Source: an uncultured Sphingomonadales bacterium (GTDB lineage Bacteria > Pseudomonadota > Alphaproteobacteria > Sphingomonadales > Sphingomonadaceae). Taken from it: 40,466 nt of DNA. Of the stretch, positions 14,922 through 23,431 are shown one piece after another (the stretch's first letter is position 1; each line of letters starts with the position of its first letter). The translations under genes were made by a program, and so were the position numbers. The notes under the pieces are model-generated. The model worked only from the letters and a program-made list of their open reading frames with translations. It ran no database searches and was not told the origin of the DNA. The stretch is from NCBI GenBank assembly GCA_937898525.1, contig CALCBC010000115.1, positions 1 through 40,466 on the forward strand, given 5' to 3'.

Positions 14922-15044
14922 ACCTCCTGAATTCAAGTACACCTGCAGACCGGACCACCGGATGCGTCTCCAACCTGCGTGGGCGAGATCCCGATCGTTC
15001 TCTCTCGTCGGCGCGGGGCCAGCCATCTTGAGGGAACCGGATCA

Positions 15045-17570
15045 ATGAAAACCAGAACAGCTCTCCTGACGGGAGCCGCCGCAGGCGTGCTCCTGGCGTC
15101 CCCCACGTTTGCACAGGACGCCGCCGAAAGCGGGGACACCGTCAACGCCTACGATCTCGAGGGCGTGCAGCTCGCCCAGGCCGAGCCCGTGGCCGACCCC
15201 GCGACGCTGCCGCAGAACGTGATCATCATCACCGCCCGCCGGCGCGAGGAAGCCGCGCAGGAAGTGCCGATCGCGATTTCGACGCTCGATGGGCGGACGA
15301 TCAACGAGACCGGCAACTTCAGCGTGCAGAAGATCCAGCAGCTCACGCCGACGCTGCAGGTCTACTCCTCGAACCCGCGCAATACCTCGGTCAACATTCG
15401 CGGTCTCGGCGTGCCTTTCGGCCTGACCAGTGACGGCTTCGAGCAGGGCGTCGGCATCTATGTCGACGACGTCTACAACGCCCGCGTCGCCTCGGCGGTG
15501 TTCGACTTCCTCGACGTGGCCCAGGTCGAGATCCTGCGCGGTCCGCAGGGCACGCTCTACGGCAAGAACACCACGGCGGGCGCGATCAACATCACGACCA
15601 ACCAGCCGACCTTCACCTTCGAGGGCAGCGCCGAGGTCACTGTCGGGAGCCTCGGCTTCAAGCAGGCCAAGGCGGCGGTCTCCGGCCCGCTGTCGGACAC
15701 GGTAGCCGCGCGGCTCGCAGTTTCCGCGACCGGCCGCCGCGGCACGATCTTCAACGTCGCCACCGGCAACTGGATCAACGAGCAGGACAACCTTGGCGTC
15801 CGCGGCCAGGTGCTGTTCCAGCCGACCGACAATCTCGATCTGACGCTCGCCGGCGACTACAGCAAGCAGAACCCGGAATGCTGCGGCACCGTGTTCGTGC
15901 GGACCGGCACGACCCAGCGGCGTGCCAACGGCCAGTATGACGCACTGGCACAAGCGCTCGGCTACGAGGTAGTCAGCCGCAACCCCTTCGACCGCCTGAC
16001 CGACGTCGATGCCAACCTCAACGCCGGCAACATCATCGGCGGCGCTTCGCTGCGCGCGATATGGGACATCGGCCCGGGCACGCTGACCTCGATCACCGCC
16101 TGGCGTTTCTGGGACTGGAAGCCGGAGAACGACCGCGACTTCACCGGGCTGCCGATCGTCACGCGGTCGCAGAACCCCTCGCAGCAGGACCAGTATTCGC
16201 AGGAACTGCGCTACAACTACTCGGGCGACGCGATCGACTTCGTGGTCGGCGCCTTCGCCTTCAAGCAGCGGATCGACACGCAGGGCACGGAATCGCAGGG
16301 GCCTGCGTCGAGCCGCTGGACGCTCAATCCGGGCAACGTCGCTCCCGGAGATCCGGGCTGCGGCTCGACGCCGACCAACCAGCTCGCCTGCGACCCGACC
16401 GTGCTCGACGGGCTCACCGCGTACAACACGCAGTACCTGAAGGCGACCAGTCTGGCGCTGTTCGGCCAGCTCAGCTGGCACGTCACCGACCAGTTCACGA
16501 TCCAGCCGGGCGTCCGTCTCAATTACGACAAGAAGACCGGCTTCTATCAGCGCGAGGTGGTCGACGGCGACGGCAACCTGCTGACGTGCCCGGCACCGGC
16601 GGACAACATCCGCCAGGTCGCGCAGTGCGGCGTGTTCTCGCCGCAGGTTAGCGGCCCCTCGGGCAGCGACTGGAACCTCAGCTACGATCTGACGCTCAGC
16701 TACGAGATCACGCCCGACGTGATGGCCTATGGGACCTACGCGAAGACCTTCAAGACTTTCGGCATCAACCAGAACGGCCTGCCGACCGACTCCGCGGGCA
16801 ACCCGATCGAGGAAGCCGGCAACATCCTGCCCGAATCGGTCAATCACTTCGAGGCGGGTGTGAAGACCCAGTTCTGGGACCGCCGGGTGACGTTCAACCT
16901 CTCGGCCTTCCGGACCGACATCAAGAACTACCAGGCGACGGTGTTCAACGGGCAGCTCGGCGTGCTGCGTGGCTACCTCGCCAATGCCGGCAAGGTTCGC
17001 AGCCAGGGCATCGAGGCGGACTTCTCGGTGCGGCCGAGCGATCGCTTCGTCGCCTACGTCAACGGCGCCTACACCGATGCCAAGTACGTCCGCTTCGTCG
17101 ATGCGCCGTGCCCGCCGGAACTCGCCGGCGGCACTGCGGCGGCACCGGGCCAGACGCCGAGCGCGCCGGGTACCCCGGGCGGTATCAGCCCGCCGAACTG
17201 CGACATCTCCGGCCAGCGGCTGCCCGGCGTGTCCAAGTGGGCGTTCTCGTTCGGCGCCGAAGGCAACGTGCCGGTCACGCTGTTCGGCGTCGATGGCGAA
17301 GCCTACCTCGGCTACGACGGCAGCTACCGCTCTCGGTTCTCGTCGAACCCGTCGCCTTCGATCTACAGCTGGGTCGACGGCTACTCGCTGAGCAACTTCA
17401 GGATTGGCTTCCGCACCGATGACGGTTTCAACATCTACGGCTGGGTGCGCAACGCCTTCGACGAGGAGTACTTCGATTTCCTGACTTTCGGCCCGAGCAA
17501 CACCGGGCTCGTGGCAGGTCAGCCAGGTGATCCGCGGACCTGGGGGGGCACCATTCGCTACGAATTCTGA
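15045..17570 (+). CDS. TonB-dependent outer-membrane receptor of the Rrf2/YezD cassette
   Basis: An 841-residue receptor. The signal peptide (MKTRTALLTGAA..., cleavage after TFA, residue 23) is followed by about 35 residues and a TonB box (IIITARRR, 60-67). The plug domain carries VNIRGLGVPFG, GIYVDDVYNARVASAVFDFLDVAQVEILRGPQGTLYGKNTTAGAIN, the classic sphingomonad form, and the barrel ends in IRYEF. The ATG at 15045 has GAGGG upstream. Between yezD and this gene lies a 147-base leader. The TauE/SafE gene starts 34 bases after the stop. Its position behind an Rrf2 regulator and a YezD protein suggests import of an organosulfur compound such as a sulfonate or sulfate ester. That is inference from context; the sequence itself does not reveal the ligand. 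Confidence 0.93.
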   Translation: MKTRTALLTGAAAGVLLASPTFAQDAAESGDTVNAYDLEGVQLAQAEPVADPATLPQNVIIITARRREEAAQEVPIAISTLDGRTINETGNFSVQKIQQLTPTLQVYSSNPRNTSVNIRGLGVPFGLTSDGFEQGVGIYVDDVYNARVASAVFDFLDVAQVEILRGPQGTLYGKNTTAGAINITTNQPTFTFEGSAEVTVGSLGFKQAKAAVSGPLSDTVAARLAVSATGRRGTIFNVATGNWINEQDNLGVRGQVLFQPTDNLDLTLAGDYSKQNPECCGTVFVRTGTTQRRANGQYDALAQALGYEVVSRNPFDRLTDVDANLNAGNIIGGASLRAIWDIGPGTLTSITAWRFWDWKPENDRDFTGLPIVTRSQNPSQQDQYSQELRYNYSGDAIDFVVGAFAFKQRIDTQGTESQGPASSRWTLNPGNVAPGDPGCGSTPTNQLACDPTVLDGLTAYNTQYLKATSLALFGQLSWHVTDQFTIQPGVRLNYDKKTGFYQREVVDGDGNLLTCPAPADNIRQVAQCGVFSPQVSGPSGSDWNLSYDLTLSYEITPDVMAYGTYAKTFKTFGINQNGLPTDSAGNPIEEAGNILPESVNHFEAGVKTQFWDRRVTFNLSAFRTDIKNYQATVFNGQLGVLRGYLANAGKVRSQGIEADFSVRPSDRFVAYVNGAYTDAKYVRFVDAPCPPELAGGTAAAPGQTPSAPGTPGGISPPNCDISGQRLPGVSKWAFSFGAEGNVPVTLFGVDGEAYLGYDGSYRSRFSSNPSPSIYSWVDGYSLSNFRIGFRTDDGFNIYGWVRNAFDEEYFDFLTFGPSNTGLVAGQPGDPRTWGGTIRYEF

Positions 17571-17603
17571 CCACCCTGCCCACGAAACAGAGGGGACCAC
17601 CTC

Positions 17604-18380
17604 ATGTTCGATCTTTCCCTTGCCGAGATCGTTCCGTTCATCGCGATCGGGTTCGCGGCCCAGATGGTGGACGGAGCGCTCGGGATGGCCTTCGGGGTCA
17701 TCTCGCAGACGCTGCTGGTCAGCGTTCTCGGCGTGCCCCCGGCCACGGCTTCGGCCAGCGTGCACATGGTCGAGGTGTTCACGACCGGGGCCTCCGGTGC
17801 CAGCCACGCCTGGCACCGGAACATCGACTGGGGCCTGTTCCGCAGGCTGGTCCCCTTCGGCGTTCTCGGCGGCGTGACCGGGGCGTACCTGTTATCCAAC
17901 ATCGACGCCTCGGTCGCGCGGCCGTTCGTGATGCTCTACCTGACGGGCATCGGCTTCTACCTGCTGGTGAAGGCGCTGCGCCAGCTCAAACCGTACGTCC
18001 GGGATCCGCAGTTCACTTCGCCGCTCGCCGCCGTCGGCGGCTTCCTCGACGCGGCAGGGGGCGGAGGGTGGGGCCCGGTGGTCACCTCCAACCTGCTGGT
18101 ACAGGGATCCGATCCGAGGAAGACCATCGGGACGGTCAATTCGGCCGAGTTCCTGATCACGACCTCGATCTCGATCGCCTTCATCGCCAACCTCGGCCTT
18201 TCCGCGTTCACGGTGACGACGGTCGGGCTGATTGTCGGCGGCGTGCTGGCGGCGCCGCTCGGCGCGATCGCCGCGAGGCACGTGCGGCCGCGCTTCCTGT
18301 TGCTGGCGGTCGCGATCGTGCTCGTCGCGACCAGCGTCTACAGCCTGTACAACGCCTGGCCATTCGGGTTCGGCGGCTGA
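17604..18380 (+). CDS. TauE/SafE family sulfite/sulfonate-type permease
   Basis: A 258-residue integral membrane protein with about eight hydrophobic segments in two homologous halves. Each half carries the family's glycine-rich repeat: AAQMVDGALGMAFGVISQTLL near residue 20 and GFLDAAGGGGWGPVVTSNLL near 150. TauE/SafE proteins move sulfite, sulfoacetate or related anions across the inner membrane, usually outward. It starts 34 bases after the receptor stop with a purine-rich site (GAGGGGA), so it belongs to the yezD-receptor unit. This makes sulfur compounds the likely theme: the receptor brings a substrate in and the permease removes or moves a sulfur oxyanion. It is convergent with wrbA, with 10 bases between stops. 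Confidence 0.88.
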   Translation: MFDLSLAEIVPFIAIGFAAQMVDGALGMAFGVISQTLLVSVLGVPPATASASVHMVEVFTTGASGASHAWHRNIDWGLFRRLVPFGVLGGVTGAYLLSNIDASVARPFVMLYLTGIGFYLLVKALRQLKPYVRDPQFTSPLAAVGGFLDAAGGGGWGPVVTSNLLVQGSDPRKTIGTVNSAEFLITTSISIAFIANLGLSAFTVTTVGLIVGGVLAAPLGAIAARHVRPRFLLLAVAIVLVATSVYSLYNAWPFGFGG

Positions 18381-18390
18381 GCCGGGCGAG

Positions 18391-18993
18391 TCAGGCGATC
18401 AGCTTCGCAGCGGTTTCGGCGACGCGCCTGCCGAGGTACCGCGCGCCGTCGAGCTCGACGTCGCTCGGCTGGCGCGAGCCGTCGTTGTTGGCGATCGTCG
18501 TGGCGCCGTAGGGGGCTCCCCCGCGGACCACGTCGACGCCGTTCTGCGCCTTGAAGCCGTAGTCCAGCCCGACGACCGTGCAGCCGAAGTGCAGCAGGTT
18601 GGTGATGATCGAAAAAAGCGTGGTTTCCTGCCCGCCGTGCTGGGCGGCAGTCGAGGTAAACGCGGCGGCGGCCTTGCCGACCAGCGCGTCGGTGTACCAC
18701 AGGCCGCCGGCCTGATCGAGGAACGCGGCCATCTGGCTCGGCATGCGGCCGAAGCGGGTCGGGGCGCCGATCACCAGGCCGTCGTACTCGGCCAGCGCAT
18801 CGATGCCGGAAATCAGCTCGTGGCTGTGGTCTTCGACGAAACCGGCGGCCTTGGCGACTTCCGGCGGGGCAGTTTCCGGGACGCGGCGCACATCGCATTC
18901 GTGGCCGGCGCCCCGCACGCCTTCGGCGACGGCCTCAGCCATCTGCGCGATATGGCCGTAGGAGGAGTAATAGAGCACGAGGATGCGGGCCAT
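18391..18993 (-). CDS. wrbA: NAD(P)H:quinone oxidoreductase, WrbA type
   Basis: A 200-residue flavodoxin-like enzyme that reduces quinones by two electrons using FMN and NAD(P)H, limiting oxidative stress. The FMN phosphate loop is YYSSYGHIAQMA at residues 8-19. GAPTRFGRMPSQM and STAAQHGGQETTL contact the flavin, and YGATTIANNDGSRQPS near the end is typical of WrbA. The ATG at 18993 gives MARILVLYYSS; the upstream extension lacks similarity. It lies 71 bases after the MFS gene on the same strand and could share its transcript. It is convergent with the TauE/SafE gene. Confidence 0.95.
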   Translation of the reverse strand: MARILVLYYSSYGHIAQMAEAVAEGVRGAGHECDVRRVPETAPPEVAKAAGFVEDHSHELISGIDALAEYDGLVIGAPTRFGRMPSQMAAFLDQAGGLWYTDALVGKAAAAFTSTAAQHGGQETTLFSIITNLLHFGCTVVGLDYGFKAQNGVDVVRGGAPYGATTIANNDGSRQPSDVELDGARYLGRRVAETAAKLIA

Positions 18994-19064
18994 GTCGGGT
19001 CCTTTCTGCTGGCGCGGTGGGAATAGCGCTCCTCGGGCGAAGCGCAACCGGACGACTCCGGTTC

Positions 19065-20381
19065 CTAGTCCCCGCGCGCCTCTGCGGCCTCGATCTCGCG
19101 CGCGTAAGGCTTGAGCGAGAGCCAGGCGAGCAGCAGCCCGAGCGGGCCCGAGATCAGCGCCAGCATGACCATCGAGCTGGCGATGCCGGCCTCGCCGAAC
19201 ACGTTGTCATTGAACCAACCGACCACCAGCGGGCCGAGGCCGTAGCCGATCACGTTGTAGATCGCGATGTAGATCGCGGTCGTGGTCCCGCGCATCCGGC
19301 CCGGCGTGACCGACTGGATCGCCGCGTTGGCCGGCCCCGAGCCGAGCGAACCGAGCAGCAGCGAGCCGCCGACGAGCGCGAAGGCGAGCCAGGCCTGGTC
19401 GACCAGCGGGAAGGCGATGGCCACAGGAATCAGCGGAATGGTGACGAGCCAGACCATCCGCATGTTGGCGTCCTTGCGGCCGGCGGCATACATCCGCTCG
19501 GCGAGCCAGCCGCCGAGCAGCAGGCCGATCGGCGAGACGATCAGCGAGATGATCCCGAGCGTCGGTCCGGGCTCGCCGGGGGCGTAGCCGAACTTGCGCT
19601 CGAAGAAGACCGGCGACCACACGGTGACCCCGAAGCTCAGCATGGCCTTGATGCCGTTGGCGAGGAACATCGGACCGAACGTGTCGCGCCGGCTCCACAA
19701 GTAGCCGACCGTTTCGAGAAAGCTCGGAGTCCTGTCGCCGGAGGCTGCGCGCCGCGGCGGCTCGGGCACCGTAGCGAGCAGCAGAAGGGCCCAGAGCACG
19801 CCGGGCAGGCCGACGATGACGAAAGTCATCTGCCACGGCTTGAGCGTGCCCACGAGCGGGAACGTCTGCGGGCCGATCTCGGTCAGCGAGGTGACCAGCC
19901 AGCCGCCGACGAGCAGGGCCATGCCGCTGCCGGCGACCGTGCCGATGCCGATCACCGAGATCGGCTTTGCCAGCTTGTCGCGGGTGAAGATGTCGCTGGT
20001 CATCGAGTAGGTGCCGGGCGCGTTGCAGCTCTCGCCGACGCCCACCAGCATGCGGGCGATCAGCAGCTGCCAGTAGTTGCGCGCCAGCCCGCAGGCGACC
20101 GTCATCAGGCTCCAGAAGGCGATCGCCGACGCGACGATGAACTTGCGCGGCCCGCGGTCGATGAAGCGCGCCACGGGGATCCCGGCGAGGACGTAGAACA
20201 GCACGAAGGCAAAGCCGATCAGCAGGCTGATCTGCGTGTCGGAGAGGCCGAAGTCCGCCTTTATCGGGGTGATCAGCAGCGTCATCAGCTGCCGGTCGAG
20301 GTAGTTGAACATCAGCGCGATCATGAAAATGAAGATGGCCCACCAGCTGCGCGCCGGTGACAGCGGTTTCGCGCCCATCAT
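19065..20381 (-). CDS. MFS transporter, spinster-like
   Basis: A 438-residue carrier with about twelve transmembrane helices. The loop after helix 2 reads GIPVARFIDRGPRKFIV, a variant of the MFS signature GxLaDrxGrR. GVGESCNAPGTYSMTSDIF on helix 4-5 is characteristic of the spinster branch common in sphingomonads. Substrates of that branch in bacteria are mostly unknown; many sit beside catabolic genes for aromatics or terpenoids. The start at 20381 (MMGAKPLS) has GGGAGA just upstream. It is followed by wrbA and preceded, 55 bases away, by the IorB-like oxidoreductase, all on the minus strand. A shared role in uptake and oxidation of an organic compound is possible but not shown. Confidence 0.88.
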   Translation of the reverse strand: MMGAKPLSPARSWWAIFIFMIALMFNYLDRQLMTLLITPIKADFGLSDTQISLLIGFAFVLFYVLAGIPVARFIDRGPRKFIVASAIAFWSLMTVACGLARNYWQLLIARMLVGVGESCNAPGTYSMTSDIFTRDKLAKPISVIGIGTVAGSGMALLVGGWLVTSLTEIGPQTFPLVGTLKPWQMTFVIVGLPGVLWALLLLATVPEPPRRAASGDRTPSFLETVGYLWSRRDTFGPMFLANGIKAMLSFGVTVWSPVFFERKFGYAPGEPGPTLGIISLIVSPIGLLLGGWLAERMYAAGRKDANMRMVWLVTIPLIPVAIAFPLVDQAWLAFALVGGSLLLGSLGSGPANAAIQSVTPGRMRGTTTAIYIAIYNVIGYGLGPLVVGWFNDNVFGEAGIASSMVMLALISGPLGLLLAWLSLKPYAREIEAAEARGD

Positions 20382-20436
20382 GTTCTCTCCCTCTGCCGGC
20401 AATGAGCCCGAAAGCGCGGCGCCGATCAAGCGACAA

Positions 20437-22626
20437 TCAGGCAGCGAGCGCGGCTTTCACCCGGTCGGGCGTGAACGGGAAGGTGCGCATGCGCTTGCCG
20501 GTGGCGTCGCAGAAGGCATTGGCGATGGCCGCCGCGGCCGCGGCCATGACTTCCTCGCCAGCCCCCGACGAGGGCCGGTCGAGGCGCTGGACCACGATCG
20601 GCACGATCTCGGGGCAGTCGGCGAAGCGCGCGACGGGGTAGCTGGACCAGTCGAGGCTGGTCACGCCGGTCCTGTCGAACCTGACCTCCTCGTAGAGCAT
20701 CCGGCTGACCGTCTGCACGAGCTGCCCCACGATCTGCGCTTCGACGATCGCCAGATTGACCGCGCAGCCCGCGTCGAGCGCGCCCCAGAGGCGAGTCACA
20801 CGGACCCGGCCGGTGCTCCGGTTCACCTCGACTTCGGCGACGGCGCCGCCCCAGCCCGCGAGGTGTGTGCCGAGCCCCACGCCGCGGCCGGTGGCGATAT
20901 CGCCCCCGCGCGGTCGCGAGTCCGCCGGCGCCCACCCGCTCGCCTCGATCGCGACCTCGAGCACACCGCGCCAGCGGAGGTCGGCGATGTTGCGGCGGCG
21001 GAACTCGACCGGATCGAGCCCCGCCTGCCGCGCGACCTCGTCGATCGCCTGCTCCGAGACGAACGCGAACGACAGGTCGAGCGGCGAGCGCAGCCAGGCG
21101 GCGCGAAGATAAGGTGCGCCAGGCAGCGGGTGATCGACGAGACGCAGGTTGGGGATCGCGTACATCCCGCCGCAGACCGCGGGATTGACGCTGCGCGACG
21201 GGCCCATCGGCCAGCTGCGCGCCGCGGTCCCGCGGGCAAGCTGGTCGGTTGTCTCGGTGAACGACCACGAATGCTGCCAGCCGTCGTAAGTGTAGCCGAC
21301 CAGCTTGCCCGCGGAATCGGCGCCGACCACGACCTTGCCGATGTGCGCGGGCCCGAAGGTGTCCCACCCGTGCTCGTCCTCGCGCATGTATTGCACGCGC
21401 ACCGGGGCGCCGAGCTCGCGCGAGAGCAGCGCGGCGGCCATCGCCACGTCGTCGTAGAGGCTGTGGCCGTAGGTGCCCGCGCTCTCGGCGAAGCGGACCG
21501 TGACCGCATCGGCTGGCAGTTCGAGCAGTCCCGCAAGTGCGGTCCGCAGGGCGTAGATGTCCTGGCTCGCGCAGAACACGCGCGCCTCGCCGTCGCGCAC
21601 GTCGGCGACCGCGCAGTTGGGCGCCATCGGCGCATGCGCCTGGTACGGCGTCTCGCCTTCGAAGGTGGCCGTGAAAGCCGCGCCGGAAAGGGCGGCCGCA
21701 GTGTCGCCCTCGGCTCTGACCACGGTTTCCGCTTCCGCGCTGCACCGCATGTGGTCGTAGAGCGCGCTCTTCTCGGGGAGCGTCTCGCCGTGCTCCCACT
21801 CGATCTTCAGTGCTCGGGCGGCGCGCACCGCGTCCCACTCGCGGGGCGCGGCGACGGCGACGAAGTCGCGCAGACGTACGACGCGCACCCCCGGGATCCC
21901 GGCGATCGAGTTTTCGTCTAGGGAAAGCACTCGCGGTGGAGATCCGTAGGCGCCCTGGCCGCGCGGGCGCAGCACCCGCGCGTGGAGCATGGCCGGCAGA
22001 CGTGGGTGCTGGACGTATTCGTGCGTGCCGGCGACCTTGGCGGCGACGTCGCGGCGCGGGGCGCGCTGGCCGATGACCCGGTAGTTGGACGGGGCCTTCG
22101 GCTTCGCGGTGCCGGTGAAGGCGATCTCGAACGGCTGGTCGCCGACCAGCTCGCCGTAGGTCACCGAGCGATCGCCAGCCGAGACCACGCCGCGTTCGAC
22201 CGTCAGCGCCTCGACTGGAGCGCCGAGCCGCTGGGCCGCGCGACGCAGCAGCTCCTGCCGCGCCTCGGCTGCGGCCAGCTGGACCTGCGGCCGGCCGCGG
22301 GCGATCGCGCTGCTCGAATAGGTGCCGCCCTGGTAGGGCGTGACGTCCGTCTCGTGGGCGATCGTGCGCAGCTGGTCGAGCCCGAGGTCGAGTTCCTCGG
22401 CGGCAACTTGCGGCAGCGCGGTAGTGCATCCCTGGCCGAGTTCGACGTAGCCGATGAGAACGGTGGCAGTGTTGTCGGCGTGGATCGCGATCCAGGAATC
22501 GATCCGGTTGCGGTCCGGCCCTTGCGGCGGCCCCGGCTGGGCGAGCGCGGCGTCTGCCAGGCTGAAGCCGACCAGCAGCGCGCCGCCGCCCTTGAGCAGG
22601 TCGCGCCGGGACACGCCGGCGCTCAT
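20437..22626 (-). CDS. Molybdopterin-binding subunit, IorB / xanthine dehydrogenase family
   Basis: A 729-residue catalytic subunit of a molybdenum hydroxylase. It opens with a Tat-type leader (SRRDLLKGGGALLVG), indicating export with cofactor bound and periplasmic membrane attachment, as in isoquinoline 1-oxidoreductase IorB. Motifs include GYVELGQG, CASQDIY, and GEE with the presumed base Glu691 in SSGAGEEVMAAAAAAIANA, ahead of the family ending FPFTP. The ATG at 22626 overlaps the stop of the iron-sulfur subunit by four bases (ATGA), so the two are coupled. No FAD subunit is present, as expected for the IorAB branch, where electrons go to a cytochrome. No XdhC-type maturation gene is nearby. 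The substrate (N-heterocycle or aldehyde) is not readable. Confidence 0.9.
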   Translation of the reverse strand: MSAGVSRRDLLKGGGALLVGFSLADAALAQPGPPQGPDRNRIDSWIAIHADNTATVLIGYVELGQGCTTALPQVAAEELDLGLDQLRTIAHETDVTPYQGGTYSSSAIARGRPQVQLAAAEARQELLRRAAQRLGAPVEALTVERGVVSAGDRSVTYGELVGDQPFEIAFTGTAKPKAPSNYRVIGQRAPRRDVAAKVAGTHEYVQHPRLPAMLHARVLRPRGQGAYGSPPRVLSLDENSIAGIPGVRVVRLRDFVAVAAPREWDAVRAARALKIEWEHGETLPEKSALYDHMRCSAEAETVVRAEGDTAAALSGAAFTATFEGETPYQAHAPMAPNCAVADVRDGEARVFCASQDIYALRTALAGLLELPADAVTVRFAESAGTYGHSLYDDVAMAAALLSRELGAPVRVQYMREDEHGWDTFGPAHIGKVVVGADSAGKLVGYTYDGWQHSWSFTETTDQLARGTAARSWPMGPSRSVNPAVCGGMYAIPNLRLVDHPLPGAPYLRAAWLRSPLDLSFAFVSEQAIDEVARQAGLDPVEFRRRNIADLRWRGVLEVAIEASGWAPADSRPRGGDIATGRGVGLGTHLAGWGGAVAEVEVNRSTGRVRVTRLWGALDAGCAVNLAIVEAQIVGQLVQTVSRMLYEEVRFDRTGVTSLDWSSYPVARFADCPEIVPIVVQRLDRPSSGAGEEVMAAAAAAIANAFCDATGKRMRTFPFTPDRVKAALAA

Positions 22627-23126
22627 CCGCGCATTGCCTCGGCGGCGCGGCGGATCGCGGCGACGATGCGCGGATAGGTGCCGCAGCGGCACAAGTGCCC
22701 GTTCATTGCCTCAACGATCTCGGCGTCGCTCGGCGAAGGGTTGTCGGCGAGCAATTCGGCGGCCTTGATCGCCATTCCGCCGTAGCAGTAACCGCACTGC
22801 GGCGCCTGCTCCTCGATCATTGCCGCCTGCACGGGGTGCAGCGGCGGATCGGCAACGGCAGCGCCCGAGCGCCGCGCATGCCACGCCGGCAGGCCCTCGA
22901 GCGTGGTCACCTCGCGGCCCTGCGCCGAGCCAGCCGGATAGACGCATGCCCGAACCTCGCGCCCGTCAACCAGCACAGAGCACGCGCCGCACTGGGCGAG
23001 GCCGCAACCGAACTTCGGCCCCGTCAAGCCAAGGTCGTCAATCAGCACGTAGAGCAATGGCGTATCCGGGGCCGCGCTGACGCGCCGGGTCTCGCCGTTG
23101 ACGTTCAGTTCGAGTTCGTCGGCCAC
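22623..23126 (-). CDS. 2Fe-2S subunit, IorA type
   Basis: A 167-residue electron-transfer partner of the molybdenum subunit. The N-terminal ferredoxin-like domain binds one 2Fe-2S cluster through Cys41, Cys46, Cys49 and Cys61 (FGCGLAQCGAC). The helical second domain binds the other through Cys111, Cys114, Cys146 and Cys148 (QCGYC and LCRCG). All eight ligands are present. Two GTG codons can start it. The one at 23126 stands six bases after GGGGAGG and is preferred over 23132, which abuts that site. There is no leader of its own; such subunits ride across the membrane with the Tat-bearing partner. It is the first gene of the iorAB-like pair. Confidence 0.93.
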   Translation of the reverse strand: MADELELNVNGETRRVSAAPDTPLLYVLIDDLGLTGPKFGCGLAQCGACSVLVDGREVRACVYPAGSAQGREVTTLEGLPAWHARRSGAAVADPPLHPVQAAMIEEQAPQCGYCYGGMAIKAAELLADNPSPSDAEIVEAMNGHLCRCGTYPRIVAAIRRAAEAMRG

Positions 23127-23181
23127 GCGCACCCTCCCCGCGCGAAGCTTACGGCGCGCGAGCGGGGCTTGGCTAGGGGAG

Positions 23182-23257
23182 TGGTGCCCAGGGGCGGGAT
23201 CGAACCACCGACACTGCGATTTTCAGTCGCATGCTCTACCAACTGAGCTACCTGGGC
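23182..23257 (-). tRNA. tRNA-Phe (GAA anticodon)
   Basis: A 76-base cloverleaf on the minus strand. The acceptor stem is GCCCAGG with CCTGGGC, the discriminator base is A, and CCA is encoded. The D-arm is GCTC...GAGC, the anticodon stem TGCGA/TCGCA, with loop CTGAAAA giving anticodon GAA. The T-arm is GGTGG TTCGATC CCGCC. It follows the infA-maf-RNase-yacG operon on the same strand, a recurring alphaproteobacterial order. Confidence 0.97.
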
Positions 23258-23349
23258 AGGTACCCGGAAGCGCCTCGAACCCGGCGTTCCGGCGGTTGGA
23301 GCGAGGCCCTATGACGAAGGGTCGCGGGCTTGGCAAGGCCCAAACGCAG

Positions 23350-23430
23350 CGTCATCTCGGCAAAGGCCGGGACCTCATGCCGACAGCTCGGCGCTTGCAG
23401 AACGCGGTCCCGGCCTTTGCCGGGTTGACG
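23350..23430. repeat. REP-like doublet: two 25-base arms in inverted orientation
   Basis: The arm at 23350-23374 and the reverse complement of 23406-23430 match at 23 of 25 bases. The inner 17 (CGGCAAAGGCCGGGACC at 23358-23374) are identical. Each arm is itself partly palindromic (CGGCaaaGGCCGGG). The 31-base middle contains another small hairpin (GCCGA/TCGGC). The element starts right after the yacG stop and lies before tRNA-Phe. It resembles the REP/BIME-type extragenic palindromes with a GTCAtCcCGGC...GCCGGGA core seen in sphingomonads, and probably also ends or stabilises the yacG transcript. Confidence 0.75.
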
Positions 23431-23431
23431 G

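Noticed and set aside
15042..17816. A 924-codon open frame on the minus strand opposite the second receptor and the start of the TauE/SafE gene
   Set aside because: It is Arg/Glu/Val-rich with no domain pattern and mirrors true coding frames. GC-rich codon bias leaves antisense frames open. The same holds for long antisense frames at 2341-4536, 6817-9402 and 25497-28310.
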